Positions 34,925 to 43,953 of a stretch of DNA of 64,000 nucleotides are shown in pieces. This DNA is from Eubacteriales bacterium (GTDB lineage: Bacteria > Bacillota > Clostridia > Oscillospirales > Butyricicoccaceae): assembly GCA_030539335.1 (NCBI GenBank), contig JAUNSG010000003.1, positions 186,001 to 250,000 on the forward strand, read 5' to 3'. Positions within the stretch are counted from its first letter, which is position 1; every line of letters starts with the position of its first letter. The notes under the pieces are model-generated. The model was not told where the DNA came from. It saw nothing but the letters and a program-made list of their open reading frames with translations, and searched no databases. Made by a program: the position numbers and the translations under genes.

Positions 34925-35842
34925 ATGGGATTTTTCGATAAAATCAAAGAAGGACTCAAGAAAACCAGTGATGCGGTCGCGGAATCCATCGGCGACGTAT
35001 TTGCGACGTTTGTCAAGGTGGATGAAGATCTGTTGGAGGAGCTGGAAGAGGCGATGATCCTGGCCGATCTCGGTGTTGTGACGGCGAGCGAAGCGGTGGA
35101 CCGGCTTCGCGATCGCGCGAAGCACGAGCGCATCAGCACAAAGGAAGAACTGCGTGCGGCGCTGAAGGACATCCTGTGCGACATGATGCAGGAGGACACC
35201 GGCCTGACGATGGAGACACAGCCTTCGGTCGTTTTGGTCATCGGCGTCAACGGCGTCGGCAAGACGACCACCATCGGCAAGATGGCAGCCGCCTTTGCGG
35301 CGGAAGGGAAGCGTGTCATGCTGGCGGCAGCGGACACCTTCCGTGCGGCGGCAGCGGATCAGCTCACCATCTGGGCGGAGCGCTCCGGTGCGGATATTGT
35401 GCGCCATCAGGAGGGCGCCGATCCGGCGGCGGTGGTCTTTGATGCCATTGCGGCGGCGAAGGCGCGCGGCTGTGATGTCATTCTGGTGGACACGGCCGGA
35501 CGCCTGCACAACAAGGCAAACCTGATGAATGAGCTGAACAAGATTGACCGTGTAATCACACGTGAGCTGCCGGACGCCAGCCGGGAGACGCTGCTCGTGC
35601 TGGATGCGACAACCGGACAGAATGCGGTGTCGCAGGCGGAGCAGTTTAACAAGGCGGCGAAGCTGACCGGCATTGTGCTGACCAAGCTGGACGGCACGGC
35701 GAAGGGCGGTATCGTCATCGCGATTTCCGCCGGACTGGGGGTACCGGTCAAGTACGTCGGCGTCGGCGAGGGAATTGACGATTTGATGCCGTTTGAACGG
35801 GAAGCATTTGTCGATGCACTGCTTCCGGGAGACGAAGAATAA
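34925..35842 (+). CDS. ftsY: Signal recognition particle receptor FtsY
   Basis: The 305-residue SRP receptor has a short N-terminal region starting MGFFDKIKEGLKKTSD, the N-domain helices and the GTPase G-domain: VIGVNGVGKTTTIGKMAA near residue 104, DTFRAAAADQL near 138, VDTAGRLHNK near 188 and TKLDGTAKGG near 250. It docks ribosome-SRP complexes at the membrane. No long acidic A domain is present, as in many Firmicutes. GAAGGAGGATT is upstream. It lies 50 bases after smc. Confidence 0.97.
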   Translation: MGFFDKIKEGLKKTSDAVAESIGDVFATFVKVDEDLLEELEEAMILADLGVVTASEAVDRLRDRAKHERISTKEELRAALKDILCDMMQEDTGLTMETQPSVVLVIGVNGVGKTTTIGKMAAAFAAEGKRVMLAAADTFRAAAADQLTIWAERSGADIVRHQEGADPAAVVFDAIAAAKARGCDVILVDTAGRLHNKANLMNELNKIDRVITRELPDASRETLLVLDATTGQNAVSQAEQFNKAAKLTGIVLTKLDGTAKGGIVIAISAGLGVPVKYVGVGEGIDDLMPFEREAFVDALLPGDEE

Positions 35843-35860
35843 CAGGAGGAATCGAGAACG

Positions 35861-36586
35861 ATGGCAAGACCGGATCTGCGGCGCAACGACGAGATGCGCA
35901 AGGTGAAAATTATTCCGGATTATACGATGCATGCGGAGGGCTCGGTGCTGATCTGTGTGGGCAACACCAAGGTGCTCTGCAACGCGACGGTGGAGGAAAC
36001 AGTCCCGCCGCACGTCAAGGGCAGCGGAAAGGGCTGGGTGACGGCGGAATACAGCATGCTGCCGCGTGCGACGACGACCCGCAACCGCCGCGATATTTCC
36101 AAACTCAAGCTGAACGGACGCAGTGCGGAGATCCAGCGTCTGATCGGGCGCAGCCTGCGCGCGGTGACGGATATGGAGGCGCTCGGCGAGCGTCAGATCA
36201 TTGTGGACTGCGATGTCATTCAGGCGGACGGCGGCACGCGCTGTGCGTCGATTACCGGCGGCTTTGTCGCGCTGTATCTGGCGTGCCGGAAGCTGGTGGA
36301 CGACGGCGTGATTGAAACGCTGCCGCTGACCGGGCAGGTTGCCGCAGTGAGCGTCGGCATCTGGGAGGGCGAACCCATTCTCGATCTGGCGTATCAGGAG
36401 GATTCCAGCGCGATTGTGGATGCGAACTTTGTCATGACGGACCGGGCGGAGTTTGTCGAGATCCAGGGCACCGGAGAGGGCCGCCCATTTACCCGCGAGG
36501 AGCTGACCAAGCTGATGTCCCTCGCGCGCCGCGGCACGGCAAAGCTGTGCCGGGAACAGAGAAAGATTACCGGAGACATTCGATAA
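35861..36586 (+). CDS. rph: Ribonuclease PH
   Basis: The 241-residue phosphorolytic exonuclease starts with RPDLRRNDEMRKVKIIPDYT, and has GKGWVTAEYSMLPRAT near residue 60, GRSAEIQRLIGRSLRA near 85 and VIQADGGTRCASITGGFVAL near 120, all family landmarks. It trims the 3' ends of tRNA precursors with phosphate. AGGAGGAATCG lies before the ATG. It heads a string of tightly packed genes running to nadD. Confidence 0.97.
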   Translation: MARPDLRRNDEMRKVKIIPDYTMHAEGSVLICVGNTKVLCNATVEETVPPHVKGSGKGWVTAEYSMLPRATTTRNRRDISKLKLNGRSAEIQRLIGRSLRAVTDMEALGERQIIVDCDVIQADGGTRCASITGGFVALYLACRKLVDDGVIETLPLTGQVAAVSVGIWEGEPILDLAYQEDSSAIVDANFVMTDRAEFVEIQGTGEGRPFTREELTKLMSLARRGTAKLCREQRKITGDIR

Positions 36587-36609
36587 GTCCGACAGGAGGA
36601 AAGAGAGCG

Positions 36610-37212
36610 ATGAAATTTTATCTGGCATCCCGGAACAAAGGAAAGATGCGGGAGCTGACGGAAATTCTCACGCCGCTGGGGATGGAACTGGAGCCGCTGC
36701 CTGAGGATTTCCCGGAGATCGAGGAGAACGGGACGACCTTCGCAGAGAATGCGAAGATCAAGGCGCAGACAGTATGCGACGCACTGGGCGCCCCGGCGAT
36801 TGCGGACGATTCCGGCCTGGAGGTCGAGGCACTGAACGGGGAGCCGGGTGTCCATTCGGTCCGCTGGGCGGGGCCGGGACTGACCGACCATGACCGCAAT
36901 GTGCTGCTGCTCGAACGCATGCGCAGTGTACCGGAGACCGAACGCGGGGCAAAATTCGTCTGTGTGGCGGCCTGTGTATTCCCGAGCGGCAAGGCGCTGA
37001 CAGTGCGCGGTGAGTGCCGCGGCACGATTCTGGACGAGGAGCGCGGGACCGGCGGCTTTGGCTATGATCCGATTTTCTGTGTACCGGAGTATAGCTGTAC
37101 CTTTGGGGAACTCGAACCGGAGGTCAAAAACTCGATTTCGCACCGGGCACGGGCGTTTACGGCGCTGGGAAGTGCACTGCGGGCGTATCTCGAAGCAACA
37201 GGAGAGGAATAA
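36610..37212 (+). CDS. rdgB: XTP/dITP pyrophosphatase (RdgB/HAM1 family)
   Basis: The 200-residue protein starts FYLASRNKGKMRELTEIL and has IEENGTTFAENAKIKAQ near residue 40, DDSGLEVEALNGEPGVHSVRWAG near 68 and GFGYDPIFCVPEY near 152, the standard motifs. It removes deaminated purine triphosphates such as XTP and dITP. The start with CAGGAGGAAAGAG upstream is preferred over an earlier in-frame ATG inside rph. rph-rdgB is a typical order. Confidence 0.95.
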   Translation: MKFYLASRNKGKMRELTEILTPLGMELEPLPEDFPEIEENGTTFAENAKIKAQTVCDALGAPAIADDSGLEVEALNGEPGVHSVRWAGPGLTDHDRNVLLLERMRSVPETERGAKFVCVAACVFPSGKALTVRGECRGTILDEERGTGGFGYDPIFCVPEYSCTFGELEPEVKNSISHRARAFTALGSALRAYLEATGEE

Positions 37213-37518
37213 ATGAAACTGACAAGCAAACAGCGCGCACAGCTGCGCGGACTGGCGAACCCGTTGGAGGATATGGTACTGATCGGAAAGGGCGGCCTGA
37301 CGGACGCCGTGATCCGGGAGGTAGATGCGGTTCTGGCCAAGAAAGAGCTGGTAAAGATCAAAATTTTGGAATCGGCGATGCTGACCCCAAAGACGGCACA
37401 GGCGGTGCTGTGTGAGGAGCTGGACGCCCTGCCGGTGCAGTGCATCGGGACCAAAACCGTGATTTACCGCGAGGCGGTGGAGCCGGAGGACCGCTGGATT
37501 GTGCTGGTTTCCAAATGA
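37213..37518 (+). CDS. yhbY: YhbY family RNA-binding protein
   Basis: The 101-residue protein is a single CRS1-YhbY (CRM) domain: LTSKQRAQLRGLANPLEDMVLIGKGGLTDAVI near residues 2-33, with the GKGG loop in the middle. It binds ribosomal RNA and associates with pre-50S particles. It starts immediately after the rdgB stop codon, with GGAGAGGAA inside the end of rdgB. The stop overlaps the nadD start by four bases. Confidence 0.93.
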   Translation: MKLTSKQRAQLRGLANPLEDMVLIGKGGLTDAVIREVDAVLAKKELVKIKILESAMLTPKTAQAVLCEELDALPVQCIGTKTVIYREAVEPEDRWIVLVSK

Positions 37519-38120
37519 GGAAGATTGGCATTCTGGGCGGCACGTTTAACCCGCCGCACAACGGGCACATCCATGCGGCGCGGCAGGCGCAGCTTGCGCT
37601 GGGGCTGGATGGCATTGTGCTGATGCCGGACAACATCCCGCCGCACAAGGTACTGCCGGACGGCTCGGCCAACACGCAGCAGCGGCTGGAGATGACGCGT
37701 CTGGCGGCGCAGGAAATCCCGGGTGCGGAAGTGTCCGATCTGGAGCTGCGGCGCGGCGGACGGAGCTACACGGTGGACACCCTGACCGAGCTGACCAGAC
37801 AGAACCCGGACACGGAATACCATTTCATCATGGGGACGGATATGGTGCTCACGCTGGACAAATGGTACCGGCCGGAAGAAATCTGCCGCCTGTGTGCGCT
37901 GGCGATTGTCGCACGGGACGAGCGTGACCGTGCGGCCATTGCGGAGGCCGTACGCAAATACCGGGCGGATTGGGATGCGCGGATTGCGCTGGTAGACTGC
38001 CCGGCGCTGCCGATGTCCTCGACGGCGCTGCGCGGATCGAAGGACGCAATGGCCGCGATGGTGCCGGAGCCGGTGCTGGCGTATATCCGGGAACACCGGC
38101 TGTATGGCTGGAACAAATAA
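37515..38120 (+). CDS. nadD: Nicotinate-nucleotide adenylyltransferase
   Basis: The 201-residue protein starts MRKIGILGGTFNPPHNGHIH, with the nucleotidyltransferase GxFxPxHxGH motif, and ends with MSSTALRGSKD near residue 173, the ISSTxIR-like signature. It makes nicotinic acid adenine dinucleotide in NAD synthesis. The ATG at 37515 overlaps the yhbY stop as ATGA; an earlier in-frame start would lie within yhbY and is rejected. Confidence 0.96.
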   Translation: MRKIGILGGTFNPPHNGHIHAARQAQLALGLDGIVLMPDNIPPHKVLPDGSANTQQRLEMTRLAAQEIPGAEVSDLELRRGGRSYTVDTLTELTRQNPDTEYHFIMGTDMVLTLDKWYRPEEICRLCALAIVARDERDRAAIAEAVRKYRADWDARIALVDCPALPMSSTALRGSKDAMAAMVPEPVLAYIREHRLYGWNK

Positions 38121-38186
38121 GAGAAAATAATTACGGTATTTTTGTTCGTTGATTCTGTGGGAAAAGAGGAACGGAGGTCAAACACA

Positions 38187-38747
38187 ATGCTTTGCAGTGA
38201 TGAAATGCGCCGGGATATTTTGTCCCGCCTGTCCGGCTACCGCCTCAAGCACACGCTGGGGTGTGAGAAGGCCGCACGCAAACTGGCGAAAAAGTTTGGA
38301 GAAGACGAGGAAAAGTGCGCTTTTGCCATGCTCTTACACGATATTACGAAGGAATTTTCTAAGGAACAGCAGTTGAACTTGTGTGAGAAATACGGTATAA
38401 TACCAAAGGATGTGGAGAAGACCGAGTGGAAAATGCTCCATGGCAAGACGGCAGCGGCAATTGCACAGCATGAATACGGTGCACCGCAGGATGTTGCGGA
38501 CGCCATTGCCTATCATACAACGGGCCGTGCCAATATGACGAAGATTGAAAAAATCGTCTATTTGGCGGATTATATTGAGGAAAATCGCGATTTTGAGGGG
38601 GTAAAAACCGCGCGGAAGCTGGCATACCGCAACATGGATAAGGCACTGCGGTATTGTTTTGATTCCTCGCTGCGCGAATTGATTCGCCGGGGAAAGAAAA
38701 TACATGCGGATACAGTCGAGGCGCGCAACAGCCTGCTTTCGGACTGA
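38187..38747 (+). CDS. yqeK: HD domain hydrolase YqeK (Ap4A hydrolase)
   Basis: The 186-residue protein is an HD-domain protein of the YqeK group: HTLGCEKAARKLAKKFG near residue 26, the HD pair in AMLLHDITKEF near 52, MLHGKTAAAIAQ near 85 and VYLADYIEENRDF near 126. Family members hydrolyse diadenosine tetraphosphate to two ADP. GGAGGTCAAAC is before the ATG. The nadD-yqeK pair is conserved in Firmicutes, followed here by LCP and rsfS, the usual run. Confidence 0.93.
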   Translation: MLCSDEMRRDILSRLSGYRLKHTLGCEKAARKLAKKFGEDEEKCAFAMLLHDITKEFSKEQQLNLCEKYGIIPKDVEKTEWKMLHGKTAAAIAQHEYGAPQDVADAIAYHTTGRANMTKIEKIVYLADYIEENRDFEGVKTARKLAYRNMDKALRYCFDSSLRELIRRGKKIHADTVEARNSLLSD

Positions 38748-38774
38748 TCCCATCGGCGGGGGAATGGAATAGAA

Positions 38775-39950
38775 ATGAACAAAAGACGTTCCAAAGCCGG
38801 GACCGTGCGCACGGTACTTTTGCTCGTGTGCGTTCTCGCGGGTCTGGCGGCGGCCGCATATATTGGGTTTACCTGTTGGGTAAACAAATATGGGGATCTC
38901 ACAAAGGAAGTTTGGGACACCCCGTATGGCATGACGCGGCGGGAGGATGTATTTACCCTTCTTGTGGCGGCGACGGACGAGGAACAGGAGCGGACGGACT
39001 CGATTATGGTCGTGACGTTCGATTTCCGAAAGAAGACGGTGGATGTGCTGAATATCCCGCGGGATACGCTGGTGGATACCGAGCGGACGGGGGATGGAAA
39101 AAAGATCAATGCCTCGTATGGAGAGGGAATCGACCAGCTCTGCACCGAGGTGCAGTCGGTCATCGGGTATCGCCCGGACCGCACGATGATCCTGCATTTC
39201 GACGGCATCGCCTCCATTGTGGATTCCATCGGCGGCATCGAGTATACCGTGCCGTTTGATATGAACTATCACGACGCCTCCCAGGGGCTGTCGATCGAAC
39301 TCAAAAAAGGCACGCAGATCTTGAATGGGGAGCAGACCGTCGAGTTCCTGCGCTGGCGGCACAACGACGACGGCACCGGCTATGCGGACGGCGACGTTGG
39401 ACGGATCGAAAAGCTGCAGGAATTCCTCAAGGCATTCGGTGAGGAGATTTTCCGTCCGGAAAACCTGCTCAAGCTGCCGCAGATGGCGCGGACGATGGCG
39501 GACAATGTGGAAACCGATCTGACACGGGCGCAGCTCATGTGGCTGGCGATGCAGGGAATGAGCATGAATATGGACGATGTCGGCATGGAAACCCTAATCG
39601 GGGACAGCGCCGAGGTCGATATCAATATGGGCTATTATTTGTGGTACTACGTGATCGACGAGGAGATGGCCCTGGAACAGATCAACCAGTCATTCAATCC
39701 GTTTACGACGCCGATCACGGAGCTGGATGTCGTGACACCGGATACGATTCCCGGTGCGTACAGCCCGAATTGGATAGAGGAAAAGGAGTACCGCTATACC
39801 GTCGCGGGGCTGGACTTTACCTACGAGCTGCCGGAGACAGAGGACGAATGGTACGATGACGAAGAGCGTACCGGATATTCCGACGGGGAAGAGTATGGCT
39901 ACGACGAGTATGGGTACGATGAATATGACGATTATGACGAGGACTGGTAA
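38775..39950 (+). CDS. LytR-CpsA-Psr (LCP) family cell wall protein
   Basis: The 391-residue protein has one N-terminal transmembrane helix (LLLVCVLAGLAAAAYIGFTCWV, about 15-36) and an extracellular LCP domain: LLVAATDEEQERTDSIMVVTFDF near residue 55, VDVLNIPRDTLVD near 88, INASYGEGIDQL near 113 and EFLRWRHNDDGTGYADGDVGRI near 190, with arginines that bind polyprenyl phosphate. It attaches secondary polymers to peptidoglycan. The tail is strongly acidic and tyrosine-rich (YGYDEYGYDEYDDYD). The ATG lies 27 bases after yqeK. Confidence 0.92.
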   Translation: MNKRRSKAGTVRTVLLLVCVLAGLAAAAYIGFTCWVNKYGDLTKEVWDTPYGMTRREDVFTLLVAATDEEQERTDSIMVVTFDFRKKTVDVLNIPRDTLVDTERTGDGKKINASYGEGIDQLCTEVQSVIGYRPDRTMILHFDGIASIVDSIGGIEYTVPFDMNYHDASQGLSIELKKGTQILNGEQTVEFLRWRHNDDGTGYADGDVGRIEKLQEFLKAFGEEIFRPENLLKLPQMARTMADNVETDLTRAQLMWLAMQGMSMNMDDVGMETLIGDSAEVDINMGYYLWYYVIDEEMALEQINQSFNPFTTPITELDVVTPDTIPGAYSPNWIEEKEYRYTVAGLDFTYELPETEDEWYDDEERTGYSDGEEYGYDEYGYDEYDDYDEDW

Positions 39951-39986
39951 ACGAACCATCACAACAGTGAAGTGAGGAGAATACGA

Positions 39987-40343
39987 ATGAAGGAAACAAC
40001 CGAACGGTATGTAAAAGTGATTGCGGATGCGCTGGAAAGCAAAAAGGGACAGGATATCCAGGTGCTGAAGGTAGCCGAGCTGACGGCGCTGACCGAATAT
40101 TTTGTCATCTGCACCGCGACCTCCACGACGCAGGTCAAGGCGCTCGCCGATGAGGTGGAATATCGCCTGAAAAAGGATTATGAAGTCGCGCCGCATCACA
40201 TTGAAGGACATGATTCGGCAAGCTGGATTCTTCTGGATTATGGCTTTGCGCTTGTACATGTCTTCCTGGAGAGCGCACGTACCTTCTATGGACTGGAAAA
40301 GCTCTGGAAGGATGCGATCCCGGTGGATGTAGAAAGCTTGTAA
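39987..40343 (+). CDS. rsfS: Ribosomal silencing factor RsfS
   Basis: The 118-residue protein matches the Iojap/RsfS family: ALESKKGQDIQVLKVAELTALTEYFVICTATSTTQVKALADEV (residues 14-56) and the EGHDSASWILLDYGFALVHVF segment near 72. It binds ribosomal protein L14 and blocks subunit joining in starvation. AGTGAGGAG lies before the ATG, which is preferred over an in-frame start 15 bases earlier. It lies between the LCP gene and leuS. Confidence 0.95.
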   Translation: MKETTERYVKVIADALESKKGQDIQVLKVAELTALTEYFVICTATSTTQVKALADEVEYRLKKDYEVAPHHIEGHDSASWILLDYGFALVHVFLESARTFYGLEKLWKDAIPVDVESL

Positions 40344-40392
40344 TAGGAACACAGCAGTGTTTTAATCTTAAATCGGATGGGAGATTATATCA

Positions 40393-42921
40393 TTGGAAAA
40401 ATACAATTTTAAGAAGATTGAAAAGAAATGGCAGGGTACCTGGGAGGAGCAGCAGGCCTTTGCCGCAGGCACGGACTATTCCAAGCCGAAGTTTTATGCC
40501 CTGGTCGAGTTCCCGTATCCGTCCGGTGCGGGTCTGCATGTCGGTCATCCGCGCTCGTATGTAGCGCTGGATATCGTTGCCCGCAAGCGCCGTATGCAGG
40601 GCTATAACGTCCTGTATCCGATGGGCTGGGATGCGTTCGGCCTGCCGACCGAGAACTTTGCCATCAAGAACCATGTTCATCCGGCGGAGGTCACCAAGCA
40701 GAATGTTGCCCGCTTTAAGAGCCAGCTGCAGAGCCTGGGTCTGTCCTTTGACTGGTCGCGTGAGATCAATACCACCGATCCGGGCTACTATAAATGGACG
40801 CAGTGGATCTTCCTCCAGCTCTTCAAGAAGGGTCTGGCCTACAAGAAGGAAATGGCGGTCAACTGGTGCACGAGCTGTAAGTGCGTACTGGCAAACGAAG
40901 AAGTTGTCAACGGCGTTTGTGAGCGCTGCGGCAGCGAGGTCGTCCGCAAGAACAAGAGCCAGTGGATGCTGAAGATCACCGAATACGCACAGCGTCTGAT
41001 CGATGATCTGGACGATGTCGATTACATTGATCGCGTCAAGAGCCAGCAGAGACACTGGATTGGCCGTTCCACCGGTGCAGAAGTGGACTTCAAGACGACC
41101 GAGGGCGATACGCTGACGGTTTATACCACCCGTCCGGACACGCTGTTCGGCGCAACCTATATGGTTATCTCGCCGGAGCATCCGATGGTCGAGAAGTGGG
41201 CGGACAAGCTCAGCAACATCGATGCCGTCCGCGCCTACCGCGAGGAGGCGGCGCGCAAGTCGGACTTCGAGCGCACCGAGCTGGTCAAGGAAAAGACCGG
41301 CGTACAGCTCGACGGCGTCCGTGCGGTCAATCCGGTCAATGGACGGGAGATCCCGATTTTTGTTTCGGACTACGTCCTGATGAGCTACGGTACCGGCGCC
41401 ATCATGGCGGTACCGGCGCACGATGAGCGTGACTGGGAGTTCGCAAAGAAATTCAATCTGCCGATCATCGAGGTCGTCAAGGGCGGTGAGGACGTACAGA
41501 AGGCCGCCTTTACCGATTGTGCAACCGGCGTGATGGTCAATTCCAGCTTCCTGGACGGCCTGTCCGTCGAAGAGGCAAAGGAGGCGATCACCGAGTTCCT
41601 CACCAAGGAGGGCGTCGGCCATGCCAAGGTAAATTATAAGCTGCGCGACTGGGTCTTCTCCCGTCAGAGATACTGGGGCGAGCCGATTCCGCTGGTTTCC
41701 TGTGAGAAGTGCGGCTGGGTTCCGGTTCCGGAGGATCAGCTTCCGCTGACTCTGCCGAACGTCGCGTCCTATGAGCCGACCGACGACGGCGAATCCCCGC
41801 TGGCAGCGATGACCGATTGGGTCAACACGACCTGCCCGTGCTGCGGCGGCCCGGCGAAGCGCGAGACGGACACCATGCCGCAGTGGGCTGGTTCTTCGTG
41901 GTACTTCCTGCGTTACATGGACCCGCACAACGACGAGGCGCTGGCCTCCAAGGAAGCGCTGGAGTATTGGGGTCAGGTTGACTGGTACAACGGCGGCATG
42001 GAGCATACCACACTGCACGTGCTGTACTCCCGTTTCTGGCACAAGTTCCTGTACGACATCGGCGTTGTTCCGCACAAGGAGCCGTACCACAAGCGCACCA
42101 GCCACGGCATGATCCTGGGCCTGAACCCGCACAGCTTTGTCAATCTGCCGGTCAACGAGCAGAAGGAGCTTTTGGAGAAGTACGGCAGTGAGAAGGCTGC
42201 CAGGGAATATCTGGCGGAGAAGTACGGTGAGATGGCGAACCATCCGATTGTAAAGATGTCCAAATCGTTGGGCAATGTCGTTAATCCGGACGAGACCGTA
42301 GACGAGTACGGCGCCGACACCATGCGTCTGTACGAGATGTTCATCGGCGACTTCGAGAAGGCGGCGGCCTGGTCGCAGAAGGCCATCAAGGGCTGTAAGC
42401 GCTTCCTCGACCGCGTCTGGGCGCTGTATGAGAAGGTACAGCCGGGCGATTCCTACAGCAAGGCCAATGAGGTTATCCTGCACCGTACCATCCAGAAGGT
42501 GACCGAGGACATCGAAAACCTCAAGATGAATACGGCAATTGCACAGATGATGACGCTGCTCAATCAGTTCTACGACAAGGGTGTCAACATGGCGGAGTAC
42601 AAGACGCTGCTCGTCCTGCTCAACCCGTTTGCCCCGCATGTCACCGAGGAGCTGTGGAATCTGTGCGGCGAGAGCGATCTGCTGAGCCTGCACACCTGGC
42701 CGGAATTTGATGAAGCGAAGACCGTAGAGGATACGGTGGAGATGCCGATTCAGATCAACGGTAAGATCAAGGCAAAGATCCAGGTGCCGCAGGGCTGTGA
42801 CAAGGATACCGCGCTGGAGCTGGCGATGGCGGATGAAAAGGTCATCGCAGCGATCGACGGCAAGAAGGTATTCAAATCCATTGTTGTCCCGAATAAGATT
42901 ATCAATCTTGTTGTCAAGTAA
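40393..42921 (+). CDS. leuS: Leucyl-tRNA synthetase
   Basis: The 842-residue class I synthetase has the HIGH-type motif HVGHPRSY near residue 45, a zinc knuckle [13 protein letters not shown]...CERC near 160, the editing domain inserted at about 225-400 and the KMSKS loop KMSKSLGNV near 620. It charges tRNA-Leu. The start is TTG at 40393 with GGGAGA ten bases before; no ATG is available close by. No T-box leader is seen in the 49-base gap from rsfS. Confidence 0.97.
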   Translation: MEKYNFKKIEKKWQGTWEEQQAFAAGTDYSKPKFYALVEFPYPSGAGLHVGHPRSYVALDIVARKRRMQGYNVLYPMGWDAFGLPTENFAIKNHVHPAEVTKQNVARFKSQLQSLGLSFDWSREINTTDPGYYKWTQWIFLQLFKKGLAYKKEMAVNWCTSCKCVLANEEVVNGVCERCGSEVVRKNKSQWMLKITEYAQRLIDDLDDVDYIDRVKSQQRHWIGRSTGAEVDFKTTEGDTLTVYTTRPDTLFGATYMVISPEHPMVEKWADKLSNIDAVRAYREEAARKSDFERTELVKEKTGVQLDGVRAVNPVNGREIPIFVSDYVLMSYGTGAIMAVPAHDERDWEFAKKFNLPIIEVVKGGEDVQKAAFTDCATGVMVNSSFLDGLSVEEAKEAITEFLTKEGVGHAKVNYKLRDWVFSRQRYWGEPIPLVSCEKCGWVPVPEDQLPLTLPNVASYEPTDDGESPLAAMTDWVNTTCPCCGGPAKRETDTMPQWAGSSWYFLRYMDPHNDEALASKEALEYWGQVDWYNGGMEHTTLHVLYSRFWHKFLYDIGVVPHKEPYHKRTSHGMILGLNPHSFVNLPVNEQKELLEKYGSEKAAREYLAEKYGEMANHPIVKMSKSLGNVVNPDETVDEYGADTMRLYEMFIGDFEKAAAWSQKAIKGCKRFLDRVWALYEKVQPGDSYSKANEVILHRTIQKVTEDIENLKMNTAIAQMMTLLNQFYDKGVNMAEYKTLLVLLNPFAPHVTEELWNLCGESDLLSLHTWPEFDEAKTVEDTVEMPIQINGKIKAKIQVPQGCDKDTALELAMADEKVIAAIDGKKVFKSIVVPNKIINLVVK

Positions 42922-42935
42922 ACAGAAAGTTGTAC

Positions 42936-42964
42936 TTGACAGTACACGAGCAAGAAGATATAAT
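42936..42964 (+). promoter_or_regulatory. Consensus promoter of rpsU
   Basis: TTGACA (42936-42941) and TATAAT (42959-42964) are exact consensus, 17 bases apart. The -35 lies inside palindromic sequence: TGTAC-TTGACA-GTACA (42931-42946), and TACTTGACA repeats inverted at the leuS end (TGTCAAGTA, 42912-42920). Confidence 0.9.
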
Positions 42965-43034
42965 AGATTTACGGCATTCTGGCCGTATGTCCTTAAAAGC
43001 GTTATTTTTGAAACGCGCGGAGGGAGGGAAAACA

Positions 43035-43214
43035 ATGTCGGAAATCCGCGTAAAGGAAAACGAGTCTCTGGACAGTGCTCTGAGAAGATTCAAGAGATCG
43101 TGCGCAAAGGCGGGTGTGCTTTCCGAGCTTCGCAAGCGTGAGCATTATGAGAGCCCGAGCGTTAAGCGTCGCAAGAAGTCCGAGGCGGCACGCGCAAAGA
43201 GAAAGCGCTACTAA
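43035..43214 (+). CDS. rpsU: 30S ribosomal protein S21
   Basis: The 59-residue basic protein [21 protein letters not shown]... ends with [16 protein letters not shown], typical of S21. It takes part in initiation on the 30S subunit near the anti-Shine-Dalgarno. GGAGGGAAAAC is directly upstream. A strong promoter and a perfect terminator make it a single-gene unit. A longer in-frame start at 42930 is inside the promoter and is rejected. Confidence 0.97.
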   Translation: MSEIRVKENESLDSALRRFKRSCAKAGVLSELRKREHYESPSVKRRKKSEAARAKRKRY

Positions 43215-43230
43215 TATCGTATCGTAATGG

Positions 43231-43266
43231 AAACACCGAAGTACTCATGAGTACTTCGGTGTTTTT
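43231..43266 (+). terminator. Terminator after rpsU
   Basis: AACACCGAAGTACTC and GAGTACTTCGGTGTT form a perfect 15-base-pair inverted repeat with almost no loop, followed by TTTGC. It could act in both directions. Confidence 0.92.
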
Positions 43267-43569
43267 GCTTTTTCGAATAAAACGGGAAAAGCTGCATATA
43301 CTGCACTTGGAGCAGAAATCTAACAATCGCGCCAGAGAGCGCAGCTGCGGCAGGGAAGAAGAACAAACCAATTCGGTTCGATTCCTGTGCGTCCCACGCC
43401 GCAGAACAGCAGGCTCCATCCGGGGCCCTGCGGGAGAAATTCCGATTTGTCGTGTGCAGATCGGAATTTTTTCTGCTCCGTCGATCGCCTCTGGACGAAA
43501 CCCGAAAAATATGGTATCCTAATCGTAACAAAAGCGGACGGCGGATGCCGCCGGATGGAGGAATGCAGT
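43267..43569. other. 303-base gap with its own terminator
   Basis: No gene is convincing; the open frames on both strands lack ribosome sites and recognisable motifs. A clear terminator at 43437-43473 lies within the gap, so something transcribed from the + strand ends here; the likely source would be about 170 bases following rpsU. GGTTCGATTCC at about 43376-43386 resembles a tRNA T-loop, but no acceptor or anticodon arm fits (see findings). Confidence 0.45.
43437..43473 (+). terminator. Terminator without an assigned gene
   Basis: AAATTCCGAT pairs with ATCGGAATTT around a 13-base loop, followed by TTTTCTG. No protein-coding gene ends just before it, so it suggests a small non-coding transcript starting after the rpsU terminator. 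Confidence 0.75.
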
Positions 43570-43836
43570 ATGAGCAAAGTGGATCGTTTTTTCCGTGGAA
43601 TGGCAATGGTTTGCCTGGGAGTCATCCTTGGCTTCCTGATTTCCCCAATCAAGCAGGGCATCCGTGTGACAATTGGCAGCAACAACCGCGATTCGGAGCT
43701 GCTGAATCAGTATGGATTCTTAGAGGACGAGGTGTTCGATGAGGATCTGGATGAGATGGAAGAATTTGAGGACGAGGAATTTGACGAGGAGCCGGATTTT
43801 GAAACGCCGGACGACGAAGAGGAAGTCCCGTTTTAA
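43570..43836 (+). CDS. Small membrane protein with acidic tail
   Basis: The 88-residue product has one N-terminal transmembrane helix (FRGMAMVCLGVILGFLISPI, about 8-27) followed by a short linker and a tail of 40 residues made almost only of E, D and hydrophobic residues (DEMEEFEDEEFDEEPDF). The ATG is preceded by GGAGG eight bases away. It resembles small YtxH-like or stress-type membrane proteins in layout only; I do not recognise a family. It is followed by its own terminator. Confidence 0.65.
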   Translation: MSKVDRFFRGMAMVCLGVILGFLISPIKQGIRVTIGSNNRDSELLNQYGFLEDEVFDEDLDEMEEFEDEEFDEEPDFETPDDEEEVPF

Positions 43837-43849
43837 TTGCATGGATCAG

Positions 43850-43885
43850 AGCCGGTCGGACCGCATGTGTCCGACCGGCTTTTTG
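43850..43885 (+). terminator. Terminator after small membrane protein gene
   Basis: AGCCGGTCGGAC pairs with GTCCGACCGGCT around CGCATGT, followed by TTTTTGTG. A 12-base-pair perfect stem. Confidence 0.92.
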
Positions 43886-43898
43886 TGTATTTGTTGTC

Positions 43899-43927
43899 TG
43901 TACAGCCCTGCCGTTTTCTGTTATAAT
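43899..43927 (+). promoter_or_regulatory. Extended -10 promoter of EamA transporter gene
   Basis: TGT-TATAAT (43919-43927) is a clear extended -10; the position of a -35 at 17 bases carries TGTACA (43899-43904), a poor match. It starts transcription about 25 bases before the transporter gene. Confidence 0.65.
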
Positions 43928-43953
43928 ACAAGATCGACAGGAGATGAAATGGA

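Noticed and set aside
40390..43035. 881-codon open frame on the - strand covering leuS
   Set aside because: Shadow frame opposite leuS; no ribosome site or known domain.
43360..43400. tRNA-like T-loop GGTTCGATTCC
   Set aside because: The flanking bases do not form a five-pair T stem, and no acceptor, D or anticodon arm can be drawn, so it is not a tRNA gene.
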